From: Immersiella caudata
Lineage: Eukaryota; Ascomycota; Sordariomycetes; Sordariales; Lasiosphaeriaceae
Assembly: GCA_030512335.1 (NCBI GenBank)
Contig: JAULSU010000002.1
Location: 2,604,001 to 2,668,000, forward strand
DNA length: 64,000 nt
Reading direction: 5' to 3'
Shown: positions 21,301 through 33,700 of the stretch, piece after piece
Position numbering within the stretch: the stretch's first letter is position 1
Layout of the letters: the number at the start of each line of letters is the position of its first letter
Translations under genes and position numbers: made by a program
The notes under the pieces: generated by a model
Seen by the model: the letters and a program-made list of their open reading frames with translations, nothing else
What the model was told of the DNA's origin: nothing
Database searches by the model: none

Positions 21301-23381
21301 GCGGTTGACGGCGACTCCTATTCTCCTGCCAGCCGCCGGCTTAACTGCATTAGAGCTAGCCGAGGCGAGGTCCTTCTCCCGTACTGATGCTGCCGCATCC
21401 AACACGGAGGCAAGGAACTTGTTGGTTGAGGCGCGAAGCACTGCCATGTGTTCGTCAGGAACCGTGTCACGATTCTTTTCTATGAAACCGTCCGACTCAT
21501 ACGTAACGTCGATTGCATAGTGGCAGACGGTGAACGCAGATTTGCCGAATCTCGGCTTCTTGTAGAACTTGTTCTTGTCGGCCGCATAGTTGTGGTGGAG
21601 CTTCGTCACAAACTGCTCATCTGAGCCCATGGGCAACCTCGACTCCTCGTCCAGGAGAGATAGAATACCGAGCTTCCCCTCGATCAAGTCGATACACGGC
21701 TGGTTATCGGCAAAGTCGATGAAGGTCCAGTCGATTTGTTCCCTGAGATATTCTTCCTGCTCGAGCTTGAAGACGTGCTGATTGAACTCTTGCTGGAGCT
21801 TCTCGTTGGCGTAGTTGATGCAAAACTGCTCAAAAGAGTTCTTTGCGAAGTGCTCGAAGCCGTAAATATCCAATACACCAATGAAAGAGCTGACCCTGTT
21901 GAGCACTTCCTCTGTTGCCAGACTGCGATTGATGATCTCCACCAGCCAATCGAAGAGACTCGAGTAGATGAACTTGGCAACTGAATCTCGTACGACGATT
22001 GCTTGTGCTTGTGTGAGATTCGAAGTGATCTTCTCGCCGCGGGTAATGAGCTGCTTCTTCACAATCCATTTCGAGAACTCGTTCGCATCGATACCCAAGA
22101 TAGCGCATGCCTTCACTAGCGCGGGTTCGTTGGGAGGCAGAACACTGTCGGTCCGAGACGCGCCGATCTTTACGTTACCCAGGTGCAGCAAACCCGCAAG
22201 CAGCTTAAAGACCTCGCTTTGCTGGGCCTCGTTGACACCAATGGTCTTCAGTGATTGCCTGGTCGCGTTGAACTCAGCTTTGTCGTCCACACCGTCGATG
22301 GTCGGAGTGTTGCCCTGGTTAAGGTACTCAAATTGCTCAATCGGCAGCAGGCCCAACTCCTGGCGCTCCTTCTCCGTCACACCGGCAACCAACTGGTAGA
22401 AGATGTGGTAGTTCCTCTCCTTAAGTGGCTGGAACACCAACCTCGACCGCTCGAGAAGGTATGTCCTGATCTTTGCGCCGATGATGTTGGTCTCCTTGTC
22501 GAACATAATCTCAATGTACTTTCCGAAACGGGAGGAGTTGTCGTTCCTTGTTGTCTTTGCGTTACCGAACGCTTCCATGATTGGATTTGTAGCCAAGATT
22601 GCCTCCTCCGTCTTGCTCATGGCCTCTGGCCCCTTTTTCACCCTCGAGTTGGCCTTTTCGGGTGTTTCTCGTGTCGCAAAGTACCGCATAATGTACTTGG
22701 CGCTGACTGTTTTACCAGCACCAGACTCGCCGGAAACGACGATGGTTTGGTTCTTGTTGTCTCGCAACATGTCCATGAAAGCTTCCTCAGCGATGGCGAA
22801 CAGATGGGGGGCTTGGGTTGCCCGTTGTTTCCCGGCGTAAACCTGCACCATCCCTGGCACGTAGAGGGAATCTACACGAGCGAACGGGTTGGTCGCTATT
22901 AATACTATACCCGAATATGTGTAGATCTCCTTTTGAGCGTATCGGAGACGGATTGCCTGAAGTACTGTTCAGGGAGCCCGATATGTTAGCACCACGGCTT
23001 CGGTCATTCGTAAAACCCAAGGGAGGGGCGAGGTTCTTACCGGCAGGTTCGTTGAGATGGGAAAGATTGGTGAGATCATCGCTGGCCTCTAGCATCGTCG
23101 GGTTCATCAAGGGCGGCAGCGCAGAGGAGTTCCCGGACTGGAGGTCCTCCAGGGAGACCTCCAACCTCTTGGTCTGCACACAAGACCTGGTCAGTTGCGT
23201 CGACACAGAGCAAGCCGGTGCCCTCGTTGGGGGGGAGGGTTCCTACCTCGCCATTTTGAAGCTCGAAGATAAGCTCGACTTTGTTGCCGTTTACTGTCTT
23301 CTTGACAACCTCGGACGCGACCCAACCCTCAGTTGTGTCGGGCTGCCACGCTCGCGTCCCGACATCATAGCTCTCCGACAT
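18308..23381 (-). CDS. MYO2: Class V myosin heavy chain
   Basis: Actin-based motor that carries secretory vesicles and organelles to the hyphal tip. Six exons: 23247-23381, 23041-23173, 18925-22964, 18796-18869, 18529-18743, 18308-18477 (1588 aa, normal for class V). Order: SH3-like N-terminus (RAWQPDTTEGWVASEV), motor head with GESGAGKT P-loop, NDNSSRFGKY switch I and DIYGFEHF switch II, FEQFCINYANEKLQQ, the actin-binding region SSLIELMATINSTDVHYIRCIKPN, then about six IQ motifs (AILIQKNLKAKYYRKKYL, IQRVWRGQKQRK and so on) for light chains, a coiled coil (ELKTQVDNYEGQ to ALELARRS), and a C-terminal DIL cargo-binding domain (VTSEMWNNGFVKESERFLANV to LNQYLVADYEQP). The formin at 47.5 kb would build the tracks this motor uses. 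Fungi usually have one such gene, essential or nearly so for polarity. Confidence 0.96.
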
Positions 23382-25312
23382 TGGACGCGGTGCGGCGCCG
23401 CAGCGACTGCGGGATCGTGGGACGGATTCGGTAGGTAAGCGTGTATCTGTGTCAAGGTTTGTCGATGGCTTCGGAAGCCAACTCTAGCCGCAAAGGCAAA
23501 GTAGATGACGATGACGGCAGACGGCGGGCTCGCGGGAGCGGTTGAGCAGTCTGGTGGCTAACGCAAAGGGCGGAGTCTCTTCTGGCTGACACTGGCGCGG
23601 AGAGACATCAATGAACGATGGACGGCGTTTCGTTGGGGTGCTAGGTCGCAAGCAGTCATAAAATGACCGCTATCCTGGCAGACGGCGTCGACAGCGTCGA
23701 ACAACGGATAAACGTGCCGGGGCGCGTGAATGCAGCGTGTTGTTTCGCAACAGGTAAACCGTGGTTGGGACGGGAGCTTTTCGGCAACAGACCAGCAGGT
23801 GAAATGTTGGGCACCGTGTTAGAGTTTAGGGGCTGGGAAAAAAGTGCATGGGCAATCGACAGGGATGGCATGGGTACATCGACAGGAGAGAAAAGAACGC
23901 CAGCCGCCAGCGCGAGAATGCAGCAAAGCACGGACTTGGAGACTCCCAACCGGAAAGACCTACTTATAGCGAGGCGAACACCTAGCTGTCAAACAGGAGA
24001 ATACCTATCTCTGCCTGAAGAAAGTATTTGCCTTGCTTCGAGGTTCGAAGTTGGGGGTCTTACGAGTCTTTGAAGAATACCTATTTCAAGTAACGGTCCC
24101 TGGGGCAAGTGCCGGGGAAGTTGATCTCGACCCGCTCAGCTGGAGGAACGGCAGCCAACGAGGCTCACCGTCCATTCGACTCTGGGGTTAATGTTATTCT
24201 CGCACCAGGTGCCCCAGGCAAGAAGTGAGCACAGTGTGACTTTCCACACTCGTGGGATCCCCCTGATCCCGTCGAACGACAGTCCCAAGTCTCACACAAA
24301 GAAAACCTCTAATTCCATCTCTTGTTCAACACGTCCTAGATCTCTGGAATAACCCTGCAGCGACCGGAAAAGGGGACATGTTTCGGTTTGTTCTCCGCCT
24401 CCAAAACCGGTCTTCGGCAAGGTCCACAGCGGGCAGATTCGCTGCAGGGGTACCATCACATGAAAAGTGGATATACCAGTTTCTCCAACCTCGAGGGATG
24501 CACCGCGTTTGGGATTCCAAAGCCGCTTCGGTCTCACGTTGAAGTAGTCGTTACAAGAATAGCATCGTCTCGCAAGCTGCTTTAGAGCCTCACCGCGGGA
24601 TAGTCAGACTTTGGAACCCGGTGGTCTGGAGCGGTAGCACTGGAAAGCGAATGCCACTGTTCCCCAAATTAGGGGCTACAAGAAATGAACTATCCACCAA
24701 CCCGGCGCTGGGAAATCAATCAAATTACGCCATTTATCTATCCGCTAGACCGTCCAGAGCGATGGGTTGTTTGAGGTTTCTAGGGTGGGGTCGGCGAGAT
24801 CCTGCGTACAACTTTTTAGTGCCCGTTACCGCACCACGTTGAAGATGCAGATGGCGATAATCTCCGCATGGAAAGTGAAGAGCCAGGTTCGGAGGCTGTA
24901 AACATGCACCCAAAACCAACAAAATATGGCCGGCCCCCTGAACAGATCGGCCCGCGCGAGTCTCGGCGTTTCGGATGGAAGAGGCAGGAGAACGAACTCC
25001 TGCAGCCGCGCGTTTTGTCAACCATCAATGCTTTTTAAACATAATAATATTCTTGTATCCTGAAAATGCAGCAAACCCTTCTGTATGACAGGCTTTTGTT
25101 GAACCCAACCTTTGACCCGTTACCCTTACCAGGTCAAGATGATGCCCTGTGATGCCTCTTTTTTAGTACCAACAATGCAATGTCCCCAGGACTTTCTTCT
25201 CCTATAGTAGGTATTATCAAACCGAGCCACTCCATGTTGAATTTTTAGGACTCCGCGACTCCAATGCACCAATCCGAACTCGCCAGCATGATTGAAAGCG
25301 GTCCTGATCCAC
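23382..25312. other. Intergenic: myosin V upstream region and SER33 3' region
   Basis: 1.9 kb with no supported gene. The myosin-proximal part should contain its promoter and leader. Frames of up to 136 codons exist on both strands but have no motif and no splice logic. No tRNA or mobile element seen. Confidence 0.5.
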
Positions 25313-26863
25313 TCAGTAGAGCACACGGGTGAGAACCCGCGAGGTCAGTGAATCAAGGCTGTCGTGGATGGCCTTGATATCTTCGGTCTTGACGTTGCTG
25401 ATGTCAGCCATCAGATACGCAATATCACCCTTGCTGTCCGTAATTTGCTTGTCAACGTTGTGATCAGCCAAAATCTCATTGACCTTGCGCAGGACACCAG
25501 GAACGTTGCGGTGGATATAGATGACACGCGCGTGGTTCGGCTCGTCCTGCGTGAGAGAACGCATGTTGACCTCGGGCAGGTTGACGCTGCCGAGCGTGGT
25601 GCCCTGGTTGATGTAGCGCACGAGGGCTTCGCTGACCTCGACACCGATGGCCCTCTGGGCCTCCTCAGTGCTGCCGCCGATGTGCGGGGTGAGGATGAGG
25701 TTGCTGAGGCTGCACAGCTCCTCGCCCCACTGGTTCAGCTGGCTGTTGAAGTAGTCGCCGTTAGCAGCCGGCTCGTTCGGGTAAACATCCAGGGCCGCGC
25801 CCGCAATCTTGCCGCCGCGCGAGGCTTTGATGAGGGCCGGGATGTCAACCACGGTGCCACGGCTGGCATTGATGAGGTATGCCCCTTTCTTCATCCGCTC
25901 GAACTGCTTGACCGAGATCATGTTTTTGGTCTCCGGCGTCTCGGGTACGTGCAGGGTGATGAAGTCCGCCTGCTCGAGGAGATCGTCCAGCGTCGGCACC
26001 TGCTTGGCAGTTCCGATGGCCATCAACGTGACAACGTCATAGTAGATGACCGACATGCCCATGGCCTCGGCCAGAACCGAGAGCTGCGAGCCAATGTGGC
26101 CATAGCCTACTATGCCCAGGGTCTTGCCTCGAATCTCCCAGCACTTGGAGCTCACCTTGTTCCAGGTGCCCCGGTGCATCTCGTTGGAGCGGTCGCCCAG
26201 CTGGCGGGCCAGGGTGATGATCTCGGCAATTACCAACTCGGCAACGCTGCGTGAATTCGCAAACGGCGAATTGAAGACGGCAATACCATGCTTGGCAGCG
26301 TACTCGAGGTCGACCTGGTTGGTGCCGATGCAGAAGCAGCCGATGACGAGGAGGTTCTTGGCTTCGCGCAAGACCTTCTCCGTCAGCTTCGTCTTGCTGC
26401 GAATGCCAATGACGTGGACGTCTCTTTTCGCATTGTCAGCAAATTGGGCAACTCGACGGCCAGAGACTGGCCCAACAATTCGTCCATCGCAAAGCGAGGA
26501 AGCTAAAATTTGTCCCCGAAGACGGACGACTGTGCGGGACCAGGTCACCGCAGGAAAAAGGACTCACCGGATCTTCTTAATCAGCTGGTCCTCGGGTAGC
26601 GAGGTCTTGAGGAAATCGACCTGGTAGCCCTGCTTCGTGAGGATGTCCTGGCCAGTCTGGTTCACGTTCTCTAGGAGCAGGATCTTGATGTCCTCAGTGT
26701 TGAACGGCTTGAGCGGCTTAGGCCTGCGGGGCAGTCCCCCCGCCAAAAAGCTGCCGTGACTTGCGGGCGGCGAGTTGAACGTGGCTGTGGGCGATACACT
26801 GAGGCTGTAAGAGACTGTCCTGTCGGTGCCCAATGGCTGCGAAATATCTCTTGCTGATGCCAT
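25313..26863 (-). CDS. SER33: D-3-phosphoglycerate dehydrogenase with C-terminal ACT domain
   Basis: Oxidises 3-phosphoglycerate to 3-phosphohydroxypyruvate with NAD, the first step of serine synthesis in the cytosol. Two exons, 26568-26863 and 25313-26423, 468 aa, matching yeast Ser3/Ser33. A fungal N-terminal extension (about 55 residues) precedes the substrate domain (ILLLENVNQTGQDIL). Rossmann motif LGIVGYGHIGS lies near residues 202-211. Catalytic residues fit the D-2-hydroxyacid dehydrogenase family: Arg in NASRGTVVD, Glu in DVYPNEPA, His in LTPHIGGST. The end is an ACT domain (VIYIHRNVPGVLRKVNEILADHNV), which in this family confers feedback inhibition by serine. The split codon at the single intron reads KKIR-DVHVIG. 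Confidence 0.95.
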
Positions 26864-27834
26864 GATCTAGGAGGCTGGTCTTTACTTGAAGGTTTTTGGC
26901 GAGCGTGGTCGGTAACAAGCTGTTTGTAAGTGGGAGATGTGAGTGACAACTGTGCGGATGGTGGGGCTCTAAAGCTCTTTGCTTTGATGGCGGGGTTGAG
27001 TCACCGTGGGAGGGTGAAGAGGAGACTTGGCAGGCGTGGAAGGAAAAAATTCTGGATGACGGCATGCCCATGAATCCACAGTTTGCTTTTATCCACGGAG
27101 ATCCAGTCCCGTCAAGTCGATGGCCACTCAGAAACGGAATTTCAGCGCCACTGCCGGCTCCCGACCCATGAGCGCGTTGAAATTTTTGCACGTTTTACGA
27201 GGGGGTCACACCGACATGTTCCTTACCTACCTGCAGGTTGCTACCCGAGCCGTTCGTCTGGAACTTCAGTATGTACCGGGCATCCCGATCTATACAGAAT
27301 TGCAATTAAGCTTCTTCCTACATGAGGGGCCCTGCTCCACAACGTCGAGCTTATGGGCTTGAATGTGTCACGAAGAAACGAGCAAAAACGAGGAGGAATG
27401 TGGACATGTTCAGTGCAACTCTGAATTCCGTGCCTAGATAGATCCTAGCCTCGATCCTGTCTCCGCTCGTCCCGGCCCCCCTGAGCTTCTCACGGGGCGA
27501 CACTTGTCTTGCCCTTTGATCGGATCCCTTTTTGTGAATCACCTTCTATGCCACAACCTGCGTACGGCAACTTCCTAGTGACCAAAGCAATCAAAACGAT
27601 AAGGCACACAAAGCAAACCCTCCCGATACATACTCCTCGACTGGTGTGTATTATGATGTAGCGACCCAACGCCAACCGCGTACAACCTCCATTCGTTTCA
27701 AGCCAAAAGCTTGCTCCGATAAGTCGAGTAGGGGAATTAGGTGTGACGACGTCACACAATAAGGGGGACTGAGAAGGTCTCTATCCTCCATCTGGGGGTG
27801 AAGCCGTCCGCAAGTCCGGGGTTCAATGGCGCGC
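26864..27834. other. Intergenic: SER33 promoter and NAP1 3' region
   Basis: 971 bases between two - strand genes. No gene, RNA or repeat supported. Confidence 0.55.
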
Positions 27835-29323
27835 CTAGCTCTGCTTGCAGTCGGCCGCCTCCTGCTTGGGCTTAGTTCCATCATCCTGTATCTAGTTAGT
27901 CAATGACCACGAGGCAAGTGCTAGACTTCGGCAGCGGGAGGGCTCACATCGTCCTCATCGGACTCCTCCTCATCATCGTCATCCTGGTCATCATCGTCCT
28001 CATCCTCATCATCATCCTCATCAAAGTCCTCCAGGTCGTCCTCGTCGAGCTCCTCAAAGGCAAGGGCCTCGCCGGTAAACCAGTCAATGGCACGTGGGAT
28101 GAGCTTCTCCTTGATGTCCTCTCCGAGCTGGTAATCGAGCTCCAGACGCTCCTCGATATCGGAGGCGGCATCATCGTCCTCCTCAGTGGGGGCCTTCGGG
28201 GGGGAGAAGAAGTTGAAGAAGGACTCAGTGGGGACGGTCTTCTTGACAATGCGAGTCTGCTTGGTGGCTATTTGCAAGCATGTTAGCAGGTTGCTCAGCG
28301 TAATAGCGATTCATGAGTTATGCTTACTCTTGTTGCGCTGCTTCTTCTGCTCAACGCGGACAGTAAGGTCCTTGCCGGCCTTCCAGTCGATCTTGTCACC
28401 CTCGGCGTGGTCATAGATGAAGTCGCCGCCATACCCACTCTCGTTCTGGTAGAAGTAGGTCTTGGTGATGATTTTGTTGGTGAAGAACTCGTTCTCGGCG
28501 AACTCGAAGATAAGGCGGAAACCGGGCTTGTCGAGATACTCCATGCGGACATCCGTCAGGGACTTGAGAGCCTCCTCGTCGCGGTCGGTGATCATCTCGG
28601 CAAGCGAAACCTGGTTCTTCATGGCAGACAACCAGAACTCAGGAATGCCAGAGACCGGGCCATCGCTCTTCTTCTCCTCCTTGGAGGCGTCCTTGGGATC
28701 GGCATCCTCGTCCTCGTCCTCGGACTCCTCACCAGCCTCAACCTCCTCCTCGGTGGGCTCGACCTTTCCGTTCACGATCTGAGCACGCTTCTCGTACAGA
28801 GGGGTGAACTTGGCGAAGTACTTCTTCTCCAACTGGAGGACCTCCTCCTGGAACTCAGCCTCAAGCTTGGAGTGGTCCTTTTGGATGCCCTTCAAGCCGG
28901 CCACACGTCGCTTGACCTCCTCGGGGAGCGACTCGATATAGCCCGAAGACCGGCCGATGAGTCCACCGAGACGGCCCTGAATGAGGGACACGAGATGGGG
29001 GTTCTGGGCGAAAATGGAAGCGGCAGCAGCACGGTCCAGCTCCTCTGCGCGGGGCGGATGGTTAGCGCCATTGACGCGTCTTCCCGGAAGAGTTGGGCAG
29101 CAACGGCAGGCACGACTTACCCTCCTTGATGCTAGCAACGCCGGGCTGCTGGGCGTGCGATGAGATGGGGGCATTGTTTGCCGGTGTGTTTTGAGGCGTG
29201 CTGACACCGAAAGTCAGTATATCTTATCACTGCCGAGAAAAGCACAGGCGGCTCCGGAATCGAGAGCGAAACTCACGGAGCAGTGGCGGGGTCGGGCCGC
29301 TTGTTCTTGATAGGTTCCGCCAT
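27835..29323 (-). CDS. NAP1: Nucleosome assembly protein 1 (histone H2A-H2B chaperone)
   Basis: Chaperone that binds H2A-H2B and linker histone, shuttles them to the nucleus and assembles nucleosomes. About five exons; the first is 29277-29323 (MAEPIKNKRPDPATA) and the last encodes DGTKPKQEAADCKQS. Domains: a long dimerisation helix (LEAEFQEEVLQLEKKYFAKFTPLYEKR), an acidic insertion with GEESEDEDEDAD, the earmuff core (IPEFWLSAMKNQVSLAEMITDRDEEALKSL, FRLIFEFAENEFFTNKIITKTYFYQ), ESFFNFFSPP, and a C-terminal Asp/Glu tail of about 60 residues. NPHLVSLIQGRLGGL near the N-terminus is typical of fungal NAP1. Size and domain order are those of yeast Nap1. Confidence 0.95.
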
Positions 29324-30708
29324 TTTGACTCGTCTGCTCTCGGTATCGGTGTGGTTTGGGATAGTTCGGAGGAGGAAAGAGAAGGGCTGGACGGCGACGA
29401 GAATTATTTGGGGGGAGAAGAGTGCGTTGTTCTGCTCTCTGAGAAATGTTGGGAACTTGGAGGGAGGGGAATTTTTAATTGCGGGGCAATGGCCAGTGCG
29501 TGGCGACCTGATTTACAACTGGAACCAACCCTTCAACTTTTGCACTTGAATCACGATCACTGGGTCTGCTTGCTGCTTGGCTACCTACCTATCCGCGGTC
29601 CCTGTACATATCCGTAACCGTGGCTGTAGCCGAAGGAGGCCATTTGAGACGGGATGGCGAGCATTGTCGCCGCCACATGCTTCCCGCCTGATGTAGCTGC
29701 AAGACCTATCATGGATGTCTTCAGGTCACTATCGATAGCTGATCTCCCCTCACCGCCTCAGGCGTTGTCGGCTCCTGTCAAAGCCTGCCACATCACTACG
29801 ACATTAGGTTCAGTCCAACTTTACTGTCCCCGAGTGCCGTGCAGCACTTCTCGAATTGCTCTGATTCTGTCACAGCCCTTGACACCGAGAACCTTGGTGG
29901 CTGTGAGGCCCGGGTCAAAGACGGATGCGGCTTCACTTGTACCCCGCCAAACAGAGGGACGGCCAAGAGCCGAATCCTAGCAAGCATATTGATCGACCCA
30001 AAAGCGGTGTTCTAGACTCTGTGATCAACGGTAATTTGAAAAACAACAGCTTGGATGCTTTCCAAACTCGAGGGCATCTCATCCACTGGACCTGCCCAGC
30101 AACAACCACGCCCTCTACCCCTCCCCCTTTAATGGCCATCCTCTTGGATCAGATAATAGGTTTAATCAACCCTGCGTGTGCTATCCGCACGAGGAGGGGA
30201 AAATGAGAGACAAGACTTTACCTTGCGCCCCTGCAAAACCGCAAGAGAAGTCTCGAATGTAGGATGCCCCCCGGAATGGAATCACCGTCTGATTCACCGC
30301 TGCTGCCCCACACCAACAAAACCTCACTTACTGCTCCCATAAACGGGAAGCAGCTAGCGATAAAAATTCAAGGGCCTGCACCTTTCTAAAATTCTTCTTG
30401 GGACGACCTAACCAAGCCTTCTGCTGTCTTGAAAACTGACTCTTGGGGCGAGAGGGGCGGGCATCGATTGTGGGGGATAGGGGAATGGAGCTTATGTATT
30501 TATCCGATTGTAAACCAATTGATTCCGACGTCATGGTGCTTATCGGAGTCAGACTTACAACCCCAGAACCTCGTCTTGGCCAGGCCACGGAAGAGCGGCG
30601 CACCGCATCTTGAACCTCAATTCCCCTAATTGATCGCCTTCCAGGAGGATGCGCATGTGTCGTCTAAACTCCCGAAACAACCCAGAGTGCTGGTAGAAGC
30701 AGTCCGAT
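29324..30708. promoter_or_regulatory. Divergent intergenic region NAP1 / YPK9
   Basis: 1.4 kb between divergent genes, so it must contain both promoters and leaders. I see no coding sequence; the short frames on both strands are unsupported. No specific binding site is claimed. Confidence 0.5.
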
Positions 30709-33700
30709 ATGGAAGATGAGGTGACAGGGACAGTCGGCGCGGGCGAGTCCCAGGGCTTCTATCGCCTAGACGCAAACCACAGTAGCGCCAGCATCTTTGA
30801 AGATGTGGAAATGGCGCACGATGAAGTGCGCGCGTGAGAACTCGGTTGCAGGCGCATGCTAACGTCGCCTATAGGTTTTCTCGGGTCCGATGGCCGAGTC
30901 CCTCCCAACGAGCGTCTCGACTTTCCACCGACGCGCCCGTGCCGATTCGACGGCGAGCTTTTCCTTCTACCAAGAAGACCAAGAGGAAGAAGAGCAGCAA
31001 TTAATTTTTGGCCTAGTTCGCGGGGATATTGACGATCTCGACGAGTTGCCATTCGAGGAGGAGCTGGAGGACGAAGAGAGCTCAGCTGATCTCGAACGCC
31101 AAGCCGCGGATAACGACTACGTGCTTCACCGGAGAGCATCCACGCAGTCAAGGGGTGGCTCTGTGCACAGCCGCCTGCTAAGGAGAGGAAGTCACGTCTC
31201 GGCGAGTAGCGGATATGGGGGCGTCCGCTCAAGCCAAAAGATTTACATGGAGAATGAGGACTTGTTTGTGGCCATTGCAGGTTTTTGTAACAGTCCTGTG
31301 GGCTTGGCGGCCTATATCGCCATTTGTGTCACTACCTTCGGCCTGGGCTGGCTTGTATTTCGATGGATTCCCAGGTGGCACGTCAAGCTAGTTGGAAGAT
31401 CGTCATCTCTGCGCGACTGCCAGTGGGTTGTCGTTGAGGTGCGTATAGTCCCTGCCACAGGTCGGTCTGTGTTTGCTAACAGGGCCCCTCCAGAATTCCT
31501 GGAATGAGATGGCAATCCTTGACGTGAAATCGAAGCCTTACGGGAGACCCCTTTCGACGGTCTTCGGATCTCCTGGGAAAACAACGTCTTACTTGATGGA
31601 CGATGACCCAGACCCAATTTTACAGGATCTTCGCACGCTCAGTTACCGCTACGTGCGGTTTTACTTCCATCCGCTGTCCGACAAATTTCTTCTTTGCAAC
31701 GGCTGGAAAGACCCTCTGTGGTCGGATGCGAGGTCCATCCGTGCAGGAATCGACAGCGAGGAGAAGAGCCACCGCGATCTTGTCTTTGGGAAGAATCTGA
31801 TTGATATTGAGCAAAAGTCGGTTTCCCGACTTCTCGTTGACGAAGTGAGTGTGCCGCCACATGGTTATTGATCAGGGCTAACTAGCGAATTCGTTTAGGT
31901 CTTCCACCCATTTTACGTTTTCCAGATCGCCAGCCTAATCCTCTGGTCTCTAGATGAGTATTATTATTATGCAGTTGCGATTTTCCTCATGTCCTTTGGT
32001 AGCATAGCTACGACACTTGTCGAAACAAGAGCTGTGAGCTAGCCACCCCTTTTGTTCAGACGCCTGGAACTAACAACCAAAGACAATGAAAAGGCTCCGA
32101 GAGATATCCAAATTTGTCTGTGATGTCAGAGTTATTCGAAATGGTTTCTGTAGGTATCCAGTTGCTCCTGTAGCAGTATAGCGAAGCTAATGGTCTCCAC
32201 AGGGCGCAATATCGACTCGGACGAATTGGTGCCGGGTGACGTTTACGAGGTCAGCGATCCAAGTTTGGTCCAGTTTCCCGCAGATAGCCTGCTTCTCAGT
32301 GGTGATTGCATCGTCAATGAGAGTATGCTCACTGGTGAATCGGTACCGGTTTCCAAAACGCCGGCGACAAACGAATCCCTCCAGGCGCTGGATCTCTCGG
32401 CCTCAACGGTATCCCCAGAAGTTGCCAAGCATTTCCTATTCTGCGGCACAAAAATCATCCGCGCGCGAAGACCACAGGAGGGGCAGGAAGACGAGGCCAT
32501 CGCCCTTGCCATGGTTGTGAGGACAGGCTTTAACACTACCAAAGGGTCTCTAGTCCGTTCCATGCTCTTCCCTAAACCCTCAGGCTTCAAGTTCTACCGG
32601 GATTCTTTCCGCTACATTTCCGTCATGGCCTGTGTAGCGATATTGGGGTTCACTGCCTCTTTCATCAACTTCGTCAGGCTTGGTCTCGAGTGGCATCTGA
32701 TCCTTGTCCGTGCTCTCGATCTTATCACCATCGTTGTTCCACCTGCCTTACCAGCAACCTTGACGATTGGCACAAACTTCGCCCTTAGCCGGCTGAAGGG
32801 GAAGCAGATATTTTGCATTAGTCCACAAAGGGTCAATATCGGCGGGAAGTTGGATCTCATGTGTTTCGACAAGACCGGCACACTGACGGAGGAAGGCCTC
32901 GATATTCTCGGCGTGCGGGTAGTCGAGAGAGGCACCAACCGATTCAGCGAGACACTGACCGACCCCAACGCCTTCGTTCCTGGGCATGACCATGGCTCCG
33001 GGATTCAAGGTTCCAAGGACACCCAAAAAGCAGCGCTGTACATTATGGCCACCTGCCATTCCCTCCGGTCGGTGGAAAACGAGCTTGTCGGTGATCCTCT
33101 GGACCTCAAAATGTTTGAGTTTACTCAGTGGACTTTTGAAGAAGGGAGCCAAGGCAGCGGCAACCCTGACGATGAAGAACAAGGAACTCTTCATCCGTCT
33201 ATTGCCAGGCCACCCCTAGCGTCTAAGGGTCCGAACAGTAACGCCAACGGCAACAACAACACCTCATTCGAACTGGGTGTCCTCAAGTCCTTTGAGTTTG
33301 TTTCCCAGCTTCGACGTGCCAGCGTCATCGTGAGGACCTTTGGCCAGCAGAGCGGCGATATTTTCGTCAAGGGAGCTCCTGAATGCATGAGGGAGATATG
33401 CAGGCCCGAGACGTTCCCCACCGACTATGACGAGCTGCTTTCTCACTATACGCACAGCGGATACCGAGTTATCGGGTGTGCCACCAGGCACATAAAAAAA
33501 CTCAGCTGGGTGAAAGCCCAGAAGATGACACGCCAGGACGTCGAATCAAATCTCGACTTTGTCGGGTTCATCGTTTTTGAGAACAAGCTAAAGCCTGCCA
33601 CAGCAGGTGTGCTGAAGGAACTCTTGGAGTCCAATATCGGCAGCGTGATGGTAACTGGAGACAACATCCTCACCGCCATCAGCGTTGCGAGAGAATGCAA

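Noticed and set aside
28320..29129. 269-codon + strand frame opposite NAP1
   Set aside because: Leu/Val-rich antisense shadow of acidic and lysine-rich NAP1 codons.
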